Shown here: one piece after another, positions 22,801 through 34,800 of the stretch
How the letters are laid out: each line of letters begins with the position of its first letter
Numbering within the stretch: the stretch's first letter is position 1
Origin: Gamarada debralockiae
Taxonomy: Eukaryota; Ascomycota; Leotiomycetes; Helotiales; Hyphodiscaceae
DNA length: 64,000 nt
NCBI GenBank assembly: GCA_002803225.1
Contig: NXFV01000626.1
Span: forward strand, 1 to 64,000
Direction of reading: 5' to 3'
Notes under the pieces: generated by a model
Told to the model about the DNA's origin: nothing
Database searches by the model: none
The model's input: the letters and a program-made list of their open reading frames with translations, nothing else
Program-made: the position numbers and the translations under genes

Positions 22801-25800
22801 TTGCTTCTTCTTTTTCTTGTCTCTCTTTGAAGAAGTTGTGACATACTCATCGGGTAAATCGTTCCATTGCTGTTCTGGTCCAGGAAGATCACGTGGAGGA
22901 TCTGATTGAATGTTGTCGCTTTCGGGAACACGCTCTTGTGCTGACTCTTGGGTGCGCTCGGCTGCAGCAGGAGCAAAAAGATCGATGGGCCCTTTATGAG
23001 GGATTTCGCGAGCAGGAAATGGCTCTTCGGTAGGGACCTCTTCATCGCGATTTGGTACAGACCAGAAGCCATCACTGCCACCGTCGTTATTCCCCTCTCT
23101 GGGCTCTTCAAAGGCTCGCGGTTCAGCGCCCTCCCAAAGAGCGGGGTCATCCAAAGGATCATCTTTCGGAGTTCTGCGATCAATACTCTGCTTGCGTTTC
23201 TCTTTCTTTGACAGCTTCCTGGTGGATGGTGGGATGTCTACTTCTTTGTTCATCGGCGCTGCGGAAGAACCTGGCTCGGAATGGCCTTCTCCAGATTTAC
23301 CCGAAAGCAAAGCAGCACTAGCAAGTGCTGCACCGGCGGTGGCAAGTACAGGGAAGTCGCTATGCTCGTCTGGTCTTTTCCCTGGTGAGTCCTCCCTTAT
23401 CGGTGGGCGGAAAGATTCATCCACTGAGGATTCTTGTATCAACCCCGAGTTTCTCTTCTTGCCCTTCTTTCCCTTTTTCGTAGGCCTTGAGAAATCATCA
23501 ACAGGCGCTGCCTCCGTTGTGCTGGCAATATGGGACAATGATTCATCTTTCGCGATGTCTTGAATGACAGGAAGCTCTCGCTCAACTTCGGCCTCTTCGA
23601 CTTCATCTGCCCATGATGTTAAAGGAGCCTTTGAAGCTCCAGCACCGCCGTATATGTTTGCATCAACAGTGGCTTGACGCTTTCTCTTGTCCTTCTTCGA
23701 CGGCTTTCGCCCAAGGTCGAGTGGAAATTCGTCGTTCTCGTCAACCTGGGCTTCCACTGCTACTTCTCTTTGGATTGTCGAGTTCGGGTTTGGTTCGGCA
23801 ATGTTTTGCTTTGGAGGTAGATCGTTCTCAAAGGGAACAGGACTCTGAGTCAATCGTTCTGAAACCAAATGAGCCTGATCTTCAGCAGAAATGTCCATGG
23901 GAGGCGCTGACGCAGCTGGTAAGGCAGTGGTACTTGGGCCGCTCTCCGAATTGATGCGAGATGTTCTCTTTCCTTTCTTGTCTTTCTTGGACTTCTTTGT
24001 AGTGAACTCGAAGTCATCATCTGCGGCTTCAGGTGGTGGGGCTTGCGATTCGTCTTGCCCATTTTGAATTTCTGATACATCGCGTTCAATCGACTGAGGC
24101 TGGGTTGAGGGCTTGTCCAACGCAAGCTCTCGGGAAGACTGTTCAGATTCAATAGGTGGCAGTGTTTCCTCGATAGGTGTCGAGAGGCCAGACTTGCGCT
24201 TCTTCTTATCCTTCTTGGACTTTTTCGTGCTAAATCCAAAGGCATCATCTATGGCTTCCTGATCGTCCCCCGTTGATGGTGGCAAGTCTTTCCTGGTCTC
24301 TATCTCGGGTTCGGTTGGCAACGGTTGAGATTTCGGTTCATCGAATTCTGTTGGTTGGGTTTGCGAGGGCACCTCAGGTTCGACAGGTGGTAAGGTCTCC
24401 TCAATTGGGGTTGAAAGGCCGGACTTCTGTTTCTTCTTGTCCTTTTTCGATTTCTTGGCCGTGAACTCGAAGGCATTATCAGCTTCCTGTAGGGCTTCAT
24501 CAATCTGATTCGTTGGGAAGTCCTGGTCTGTGGGGGGAAGTTGCGATTGGGGCTCTTCAGTCTCAGCTAAGTCCCGTTGAGTCGAGGCCTCAGGTTGGGG
24601 CGTCTCTTCTATTGGTGTCGAAAGGCCAGATTTCCTCTTATCATTTTTGGACGGCTTGGCCGTAAATGAACTCCACTCCTCTCCTGCGTCACCTATCTGT
24701 TGCGGCTCAGCCACCTCAGGGTCGACCTGCTCTTGCTGAGAAGTGACCTCAGTCTGAGGGGTCTCTTCGATTGGTGTTGACAGAGATTTCCGTTTTTTAT
24801 CTTTCTTAGACTTCTTGATTGTGACAGAGCCCCACTCCTCCTCTCCTGCATCTTGAACTTGCTGTGGCACGATATTCTCCCTAACCTGATCATCTTGAGG
24901 GGAAAACTCGGGCTGAGGCGCTTCTTCCAATGGCGTGGAAAGCCCAGACTTGCTCTTCTTACCCTTTTTGGACTTTTTTGTCGTGAAAGAACCCCACTCA
25001 TCATCGACAGGCTCTTGTAGCTGGAGTTCCTCAACCTCTCGAGCCTCCTGGTAGGAAGTTACCTCCGGTTCGGCCAATGACTCTCCCAGTTGTGGCTCCG
25101 GTTCTTCTAGACTGCGCTTTGTTTCTTGAAAAGCGGGTTCGGACTGAGGACTGTCTTCTGGTGGGGTCGAGAATCTAGATTTGTTCTTCTTGTCTTTCTT
25201 GGACTTTTTGGTAGTGAAAACACCGCCCGTCATCAGCTCCTCTAGTTGACTGTTGGGCTCTTCGGTTTGCGGGAGGTCTCCTTGAGAAATGGAAGCCTCC
25301 GGCTCAGCTAATGCCTCCAATGGCGTCGAAAGACCAGATTTATTCTTCTTTTTGCCCTTTTTGGATTTCTTGGTTGTGAAAGACCCCCATTCCTCATCAA
25401 TAGGCTCTTCCGCAAGGGGTTTGAGCTCTTCGGTCTCTGGAAGTTCTTTTTGGGAAGTGGTTTCAGCCTCAGTATTTGTCTCTTCCGATTGTGGCTTTGG
25501 TTCGTCAACATCTGGAAGTTCTCTTGAAGTAGTGGGCTCTGGCTCAGGCAAGGTTTCCAGTGGCGTCGACAGACCGGATTTTCTCTTCTTGTCCTTTTTA
25601 GAATTCTTGGTTGTGAAAGAGTCCCATTGCTCGTCAATCGGTTCATCTACCTTTTCGGGGATAGGGTCCTCAACCGCCTTGACCTCTGCTAAGTCTCGTT
25701 GAGTGGTGGTCTCGTCCTCAGCTGGCGTCACTTCTTCTAATGGAGTTGAAAGACCGGACTTGTTCTTCTTCTTGTCTTTTTTGGACCTCTTGGTTGTGAA

Positions 25801-28800
25801 TGAACCCCACTCATTGTCGATGGGATCTTGGGCTTGTTCTAGCATGGTTTCCTTCGGCTCCCCAACCTCTATTGGTCCCTGTTGAGAAACAGCTTCTCGT
25901 TCCAATGGAGCGTCTTCTGTTGGCATTGAAAGACCAGATTTACCAGTCTTCTTGTCCTTCTTAGACGGCTTGGTCGAAAAAGAACCCCACTCATCATCGA
26001 CTGGGTCTGCCGCCGGCTCTGGAATCTTCTTGGGTTCTTCGATATCAATTGAATCCTTTGGAGTTGTTATCTCAGTTTCTAGGGGAGTCTCTTCGACTGG
26101 CGTAGAGAGGCCAGACTTGCGCTTCTTCTTAGCCTTCTTAGACGTCTTGGTTGAGAAGGAGCCCCAGTCATCGGCTGGTTCGTCCACAGCCTCGCTCTTA
26201 GCGGCGCCCACAGGCACAGAATCTTCCATGCCTCGACTCAAAGGTTCGTCGGGAGTATCCCGCGTATGTTCCGTCGTTACAGAGGTCTCGGGAACAATCG
26301 TTGTAGGTTCTTCAGACTGCCTGAACGCCTCAGTTGCAGTGATTCCGAGAGCAACGGGGACAGCAGTTTCTTCGAGTAAGTGTCGACTTGGAGCATCTTG
26401 GACAGGATCAATTGGCGTAGAGATTCCAGACGGGTCATCGGAATCAGGGACGGACGAGTCTTTGCGCTTCTTGTCTTTCTTTGACTTCTTGGTCGTGAAT
26501 GCGAAGTCTTCGAATCGGGCTTCAGGGGCCTCTTCAACGGTCTCTGCAGGCTGTTGCCCCAAGGACTTGTCTTCTAGAGTTGTCTCGTGATTGACCGTAT
26601 CACGGTGGGGAATCTCAGCCTCCACAGCTGGGTCTTGCATCTCTTTCTCCAGTTCTTCGGTGATGGGCAATTCTTGCTGCGCTGATGAAGGCTGTTCGAC
26701 ATCTCTTGGTGCTTCGTCAGCGAAGGAGGACTGCTGTGCGCTTTGGCGTTTCTTCTTGTCCTTCTTGGATTTCTTGGACGTAAACTCGGATCCGTCGTCT
26801 TGCTCATCCGCTAAGGCAGGAGCTGGCGCAGTAATATCATCGCCGAGATCTCGAGTTGCTGACTCCTCTGGCTGAGCTGTCTCTTCAAGTTGTTGTTCGG
26901 GAGTACCATCAAAAGTTGAAGATCGGAGCAGGCTTTGACGTTTCTTCTTATCTGTCTTGGATTTCTTGGTCGAGGATCCAAAGTCGTCAGCAGGCTCATT
27001 CATAGCCTCAGTTGCGGAGCTCACAGCGGTCGCATCAGCAGTCGATGGTTCCTCGCTTGCCTGAAATTGTGTGGGCTCGGCTTCGGTGGCGGGGTGATCC
27101 CAAGAATCTTCCTGAGCGGCAAGGCTCTGTCGTTTTTTCTTATCCTTCTTTGACTTCTTAGTGGTCGGCGCCCAATCATCCTCAAATGGAACAGAACCAG
27201 GCTTTTCGCTGGGCCTAACTTCTTCAGACGGTACCTCACGAGCGTTGTGTAAGGCTTCTACTGCTTTGCCAAAGTTTTCAGAGGATGAGGCATCGTCAGT
27301 GGTGCTACGAGGAAGGCTGTCGCGCTTCTTGCCTTTCTTGTCCTTCTTCGACTTCTTTCTTGTCAATCCAGATTCATCCTCAGGGTTCTCAGTAGGTGGC
27401 TCGCTGGGTTTTGTTTCGACGGTGGCTGGCTGAGACTCCTCAATATTGGCGGAGTCATCGATATCTTTGGTAGCGGTCTCTGAAAGGACCTCATCCTCAT
27501 TCGCAGCAGGAATAAGACTCTCACGTTTCTTGCCTTTCTTATCCTTTTTCGATTTCTTTCTTGTCAAGCCAAATTCGTCCTCAGCTTTATCAGCAGATGG
27601 CTCGTTGGGTTCTGGCTCGACAGCAGCTGGCTTAAAGTCCTCAAAATTGGCAGATTCATCAATGTCTTTGGTAATAGTCTCAGAAGGGGCTTTCTCCTCG
27701 TTGGCAGCAGGAATTAGACTCTCGCGCTTCTTGCTCTTCTTGTCCTTCTTGGACTTCTTCGTGGTGAAGGTAAAGTCCTCTTCAGGCTCAGCAGGTGTTG
27801 ATTCGTTTGGTCCTGCTTCAATGGACTGTTGTTCCTGCAAGTCAAGGTCGCGTGGTTCGTCCAAATCCTTGGCAACGTTCTCTGAGGGGATGCTGTCATC
27901 CGTGGGAGGTACAAGACTCTCCCGCTTCTTGCCCTTCCTGTCTTTCTTGGACTTCTTAGTGGTGAAGGCAAATTCGTCGTCGGGTTCAGCGGGGATAGGC
28001 TCGCTGGGTCCGGCTTCGACAGATTCGACGTTTTGAGGGTCGATATCGCGTGATTCGATACCATCTTTGAGGACGTAGTCAGATGAGAAGTCATCCTCGG
28101 TGGTATTGCGCAATAAGCTTTGACGTTTCTTGTCCCTTTTAGACTTCTTAGACCCAGAACTGAATTCTTCCTTTAACTGTCGTGCGAGCTCAAGTTGATC
28201 CTCATTGTATCCGACGGCAAGCCCATCGCGAACTGTCTCTGTGCCGATTGCCGTAGATTCTGGAGCATCGGCCTTCTCAGGACCTCGCGACGTCTCCGCA
28301 GCTGGGGCTTGAGTTGCATCACCAAAGTAGTCTGTCTGTGAATCTGGTTCTTGAGTTGGTGTCTGGGATGTGCTTCGGCGCTTCTTGTCTTTCTTAGACT
28401 TCTTTGAACCCGATCCGAATTCGGCTTGAAGCTGGCGTGCAAGGGACAATTGATCTTCTTGGTAGCCAGCATCGAAGCCATCTCGAGTGCTCTCAGCCGG
28501 GACTCGCATGGTGATATCTTCAACAGTCTCGGGTTCCATGCTTCGAGGTTCCTCTGCGGGTCGATCGAAGGCAGCATCATCTTGAGTCGAAGTCCGTGAG
28601 AGGTCTTGTCGCTTCTTTTTGTCTTTCTTGGACTTCTTATTTCCACCCTCAAACTCTGCCTTCAGCTGGCGAGCAAGTTCAAGCTGATCCGCGCTGTAAA
28701 CATTGTTGCGATCCTCGCTGATGGGTCTGTTTCTAAGTCTCTCAGCTCCAGGTGACGGTCCAATGGAAAGGCTCCTCGCTCGATGGCGGTCCTCCAAGGC

Positions 28801-31800
28801 TTCATTCGGGTCCCTTGACAGGGAGAAATCGCGATCAGGCGTTGCAGGAAGACTTTGATGCTTTTTCTTGTCCTTCTTGGATTTCTTGCTACCCGAACTA
28901 AACTCTTCTTGTAATTGTCTGGCGAGACTGAGCTGGTCATTATCATATCCGGCCTTCAGGCCATCGGGAACAGGTCGTGTCGAGTCGGGATCTGGCTGAG
29001 ATGACCGGATTGGATCGTTTTCAAGATCTCTGGAAATGGAAGTTTCTGGGAGGACATTATCATCTGATTTCTTGTCGAGATTATCAGCTGCTAGAATTGC
29101 GGCTCCTACAGCTGCAACTGGGAGTATAGCCCCAGCGGAAGGAAAGTAACCTCTGCTTTTCACATCATCTGTGCTTTGAGGTCTGGCCGGACTGTGGAGT
29201 ACTGCTGCGGATGGGAAATAGTCAGTTCTGGGAGATTTTGGGGCCTCCTCATTGGCGGTAGCCCAAGGAGTGGCGGGAGTGGTTGGCCAAGCTCCAGGTT
29301 CTTCCATGGGCGTTCGGAACGAGGGTGTTTCGGTAGCTAGACTAAGGCTTTCGGTCTCTACAGCCTTTTCTTCAGAGACTTCCAGGTTGGGCTCGCTCAG
29401 TGGCTCCTCCTCCCATACTTGAGACTTTCGAGACTTCTTTTTGCTCTTCTTCGGCCCAGGAGTAACAAATTGACCGAAGTCGTCCGTTGGCTGCTCATCC
29501 GGCTTGACATCGGTTGCAAGTTCAGGATCATCAGTTGGGTTGACAAGAGGTTCGGTCGACTCTTTTATGCTCTTTGTAGGGAAACTCTCTTCAGGCGTCC
29601 AAGATTGAGACTTCTTGCCCTTCTTCTTGCTCTTCTTTGACCCAGGAAGAACAAATGACTCGAAATCATGCTCAGCTGGCTTTTCCTCGCTTTCACGGAC
29701 ATCGGCTTGGCTAGTGGGAAGGTCTATTGGGTCTTGCGCAGTCTCTGAATGGTAACGTTCTTCGGGCGTCCAGGATTGAGATTTCTTTCCCTTCTTCTTG
29801 CCCTTCTTGGATCCAGGCACCACGAATTCATCGACAGCTTCGGGTTCCTCAGTAGCTGGAGGGGGGGTTTCTTGTTCTTCCTTTGGTTCCCATGCTGAGA
29901 TTGACTTGCCCTTCTTCTTTTTGCTCTTCTTGGAGGTAGGAGTCATGAAATCGTCAGGAATTGCTGTGTCTTGAGGGATGTCCTGGTCGGCTTCAGGTAC
30001 AATGTCTTGAGGGATTTCTAAAGGTTCCTCCTCTTCCCAGGATGCCATGGGGACAGTGGGTTGATTCTGTGTAGATTCCGAAGGTTTCACCTTGTCCTCA
30101 AAGTTGAAGACATTGCCTTCTTTCTGTTCCGCAAATTCTAGGGCCTTCTCCTCTTTCTCATGTCGCATGAAAAATGTAGGTTCATCAGACTGCTTGAGTG
30201 CCTCATCTGGAGCGATATCAAGACCAATGGGGACAGCCGTCTCCTCGAGTATGTCTCGACTATTCTGTTGTGCAGGTTCATTGATTGGCGCCGAAGATGC
30301 CTCATCCTCAGGCTCCCATGTTGTCACCGACTTTCGATTCTTCTTGTCCTTTTTCTTGCTCCTCTTCGTTTCAGGAGCAACGAAGTCATCCTCAACATGT
30401 GCTTCCTCTGAAAGAGCTTCAGTCGTATCGAACGATTCTTGCGGGGTCTGGACTATAGGCTCTTCTTCTGGCTCCCACGCCATCACGGATTTGCCTCTCT
30501 TCTTTTCCTTTTTCTTGTCTTTCTTAGACTTCAGCATGGAAAACTCCTCCACGGGTTCAACATCGGCAGGCGTGGAGGGTTCTTCGATGACCCCACGGCT
30601 TGTATCTTCCAAAGCAAAATCCTCCTGAGTCGAGGAGCGAGAAAGTCCCTTTCCCTTCTTGACTTTCTTGGATTTCGGTAACGGAAATTCCTCAGCAGGC
30701 TCGACATCGGCTGAGGCAGCTGGCTCTTCGGGAATCTCACGACTTGGCTCTCCGAAAGAGAAATCATCTTGAGTTGAAGACCGAGAAGGGCCCTTCCCCT
30801 TCTTCTTGTCCTTCTTGGATTTTGGCAAGGAAAAGTCCTCTGCTTGTTCTGCTTCAGCGGTGATGGGGGTTTCTTCGACACGCTCTTGACTTGTCTCTGG
30901 TACCGTGATGTCGTCTTGAGTTGATGACCTCGAAAAACCCTTGCCCTTCTTCTTGTCTTTCTTCTTATCCGTCTTTAACTTTGTGAAGACAAACTTATCC
31001 GCGGGTTCAACTTCTTCCTTGGCTTCAGTTGCAGCGGGTTCGCGTTCGAACTCCGGGAGTGTCTCTTCAACATTACGATTGTCGTCAAGATCACCGGTCA
31101 CCGCTTGGGGGACTGGCTGATCAGCAGCTGATCCGGACAAAGTATCCAGAGTTCTCTCGCGCTCTTGCTCAATCAAAGGCTGAAATTTTCTCGGCTGCTC
31201 AAAAATATCGTTTCCATCTCGCTCTTGGATACTATGTAAGGAATCTTTGTCGGATTCGAGTGGTTGTTGGCGGCCAGTAGGAGAATCTTCAACTCGGGCT
31301 GCTGAATCGTCGTCCTCGGTCTTCCTGGACACCGGCGACGACTGTAACAAGTATGAGCTTCGATCTTTGGTCATGGGATCAACAGGAGAGGGCTGGCGCT
31401 GTACCTCTGATTGAGAGGGAAGTTCATCCAAGAACGATTTGTCTGTCGGTCGTTGGACGGGAGACGAGGCGAAATAGCCTATCGACGATACTAGAGCCGC
31501 GCCAGCGATGATTTCTGCGGCGGTTTTGGTATGAGAATCGTGATGTTCTTCTGGTTGTGGAGAGATTGATCGATGGGGAGGAAGAGGAGGACTTTCAGAA
31601 ACATCTGCGGATTTGTGTTCTGGCAGTGGTTCGTCGCCTTGATCGGCATCCAGGTACTGGAAGACGCCTGCCTTTGGGGTAGACTGCTGGGAATCAAGAA
31701 GCTCTGTTGATGGTTTCGCAAGTCGTGTGTCAATGGACAGCGGTTCCGCAAAATGTACCTGCATATCCCTTGGATATTGTTCAGCATCCTCAAATGTCGC

Positions 31801-34800
31801 TTCATCGCTGGAATCAAGTTGTGAAGAGCTTCTAGATGTTCGTTGACTTGGCGGCAAAGCTGGTAAGGGTTCTTCAATCTCTTGTTGTTGAACATTCGAG
31901 CCACGTCGGTTGCTCTCGACGAGATACAAAGGCTTATATTCCTTTGTGCTATCCCAAGATGTTGGTCTCGGTCGGGTTCTCAGAAATTGGAGTGAGTCTT
32001 GACTTGGAGTTGCTGGAGACTGCATTGGGGATGCTCGAACAGCGCTTGGTGACGAAGGGTTTGATCTATTTCCCATGATGAACTTCAAAGGCACTGCACT
32101 CTGGCTCGGAGATTTCATTGGAGTATCGTGAATGTTCTTTCGCACGGAAGCCATCGCTTTCTCTCGCGAGAGTCGCTCTGCTTCTGGAGTGTCCGGTCTA
32201 CTGTCAGGAAGATCCGGCAGATCATCAATCGACTCGACGTTGGGTGACACGGGGTCACTAGGTGGTAGTGGAAGGAGATCGCCGTATTGAGGATCTATGG
32301 AAGGTCTGAACTGCCGCTGAGTGATCTCAGGGTCAAGAATCTCCTCCAGCTGTCTTGGCCGGCTAGAGCCTCGCGAACGGGTCTGCTCTGCCGTCTCATT
32401 GCTTTCATAAGCTTTATCGGCATTTGATTGCTGATGGCGCTGAGCAGCAATTGCAACAGCAGCACCCGCAAGGCCGACACCCGCGCCAAGGGTGCCGGCT
32501 TTAGCTAAAAAAGAATCCTTCTTGGAAGATTCGCTTTCATCCCTCGTACGACTCTTTCTTTTGATTTTGTCCCGTGAATCAGGGTCCTGATTATCATCGA
32601 AATAGTACGCACCGTTACCGTTGCTATTACCGTTCGAAGTGATTCGAGAGAGGTCACCCACAGATTGAGCATCCGTATCTGCATATAGACTGGAAGCATC
32701 TGGCACAGAACTTCTCTTTGATTTCTTGGACTTCTTTTTGACGTCCTCAGAGTCGTCCTTGGATCTCTTGGGACTGTCATCTCGAGCCCCGACTTCCGAT
32801 TTGGATCCGAACAGGCCGAAGAAACTACCGCTGCTTTTCTTGTCCTTGTCCTTTTTTTTGCTTCTCTTTGAATCGTCGTAGTCATCGCCAGCAGGAGCAG
32901 AAGCAACTGATCTTGTATCATCGAAGTCATCTCTGCTCTTTGACTTCCTCTTAGATTTGCGAGGCTCATCATCGTCATACCTTGAAGCATCTGCTGAAAC
33001 CACAGAGCGAGATCCTCCACGGGCTGTACTGTCCTCGTTGAACGACTCTCTACTTCGTCTCAAATCATCGAAATCTCCATCTCGGCTGTTCTCGGATGGT
33101 GTGCTAGGTGGGAGAGAAACTTCGGTAGGATCAGGCTCGAACGAGTCACTCTTGCGCTTCGACTTATCTTTCGACTTCTTGCTTAATGATGAAGTCCTCT
33201 CCAGTGGCGAAGCAATGTCTGAAGGGGCTGATCGGGAAGGAGAATCATAACGCTCGCTATCACGTTTAGATTTCCGCTTCGACTTTTTGGTCTCACTCCA
33301 TTCGTCTTCACCATTGCGCAAATCATCAAAGGCATCGACTGGAACTGACACCTTTCGGGTATCTCGCAAAGCGTCTTCTGCATCGTCATCGTAGCTAGAG
33401 GAACCCTTCTTCGACTTCTTCTTCTTTTTTGGCTCATCGAAGTAACTTTCCGGCTCCTCGACAATTTCTGATGCAACCGAAGGTTTGTCAAATGGTGTCA
33501 CGTCTTCGGCTTGGTTGCCTTGTCGCCGAGCTTCCTTGTCGCGCTTCTTCTGTTCCTTCTTGCTCAGCTTGGACTCAAAGTAGTCAAACTCTTCCACGAT
33601 TTCTTTTGACTTGGATCCTTCTTCGACTGGAGTGAAATCGCCACTTTGTCGTTTCGCAGCTTTCTCGCGCTTCTTCTGCTCCTTCTTACTTAGTTTTGAT
33701 GGAGTATCCTCTTCATTAGGAGAGACGGTTGGCCAGTCTTCTGGCGTGCTAGCCACCTCACCGATGACGAATCCTTGCCCATCCCTCGTTGAAGGAGAAT
33801 CTCTCATGACCGAACCAAGATCTGATACTGTCTCGGCATATGGCGCTCGGTAGAGACCCGGTTCGTTGGATCCTGGAGGAGAGTCGCGTCTGCGAAATTT
33901 TGGGTCGTTGATCACGATGTTTGGATCGAAGCCGGTATCTTGCAAGCCAGCGGCGACTGTAGCAGTGAAGTCTAGATCATCATCGAAGGCGCCTGGGATG
34001 TGAGAGGATTGAGAAGATTGAGAACTAGAGGGCTTTGGGCCTGTGCTTGGCGGGCTTCGCTGACGTTGACTCCTAGGCGGGCTTTCTGGCTCAACAACAA
34101 CGCCACGATATTCGTAAGGAGCGTCTTGTTTCTTTTCATTCTCCTTGGTCATAGACGTCTTCGAAGTTTTGGAAGTCTCACTTGAACTGGCGGCGGCAGC
34201 TCCTGCACCAGCACCAATTATGCCTGCAGCGATCGCACCCCATCCACTGCGCTTGCTACCATTAGAAGACTTTGGTTGCTCCACAGGACTATCACGAGCT
34301 CTAGTCTCTGCTTGCTCTACCGGATCGTCACGAGCTCGCATCTCAGGGCTTGAAGCGTACTCATCCCGATGCTCTGATGGACTTTCAACCTCGAAGTGTT
34401 TGGTCTCATTCTCACCCCAAGTAACGCCTTTAGACACTGTCGATGCTGAAGGCGATGAAACGACGGTACCCTTCGGGCCAATAACCACGTCAGATGCTGC
34501 TGTGGTTGTTGTCTCCACCTTGGGTTTGGATGGTTGCGCAGGTTCAGAGCGTGCAACTTGCTTTTCGGGCATGGGCGATGGAGATGGTGTGGGAAGAACA
34601 AGGTTAAGGAGTGGGCGTGGTTGCGATGCGTCGGGGTCTTTCTTCATGTAAGGACCTTCTAGATTGGAGCGGTCAAAGCTAGCAGAGGGGAGGCTGAATC
34701 TCCGTATCTCCTGCGGATCCTTCAAGACGTAGTCAAGTTGGAAATCAGCGTTCGGCGCATCATAAAGACCTTTCTTCTTGTGATCATCCATTCCAGGTGG

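Larger units (their letters stand above)
23480..31000 (-). repeat. Lysine-cluster repeat region of the tether gene
   Basis: Across about 2,500 codons the motif S-K-K-S/G-K-K-D/G-K-K recurs roughly every 45-75 residues. Each basic cluster is preceded by an aromatic, acidic stretch such as DDEWGSFTT or DDFEFTT and followed by S-x-x-T/S-P or R-S-S-T-Q-D-D. Copies differ in the linkers but keep the cluster. The result is an alternating acid-base polymer without predicted globular domains. Confidence 0.85.

Noticed and set aside
25289..28036. Long Ser-rich plus-strand frames of 137-212 codons across the tether gene
   Set aside because: They are antisense shadows of the lysine-repeat codons (AAG/GAA read backwards gives Ser/Phe/Leu-rich frames) and repeat with the same period.
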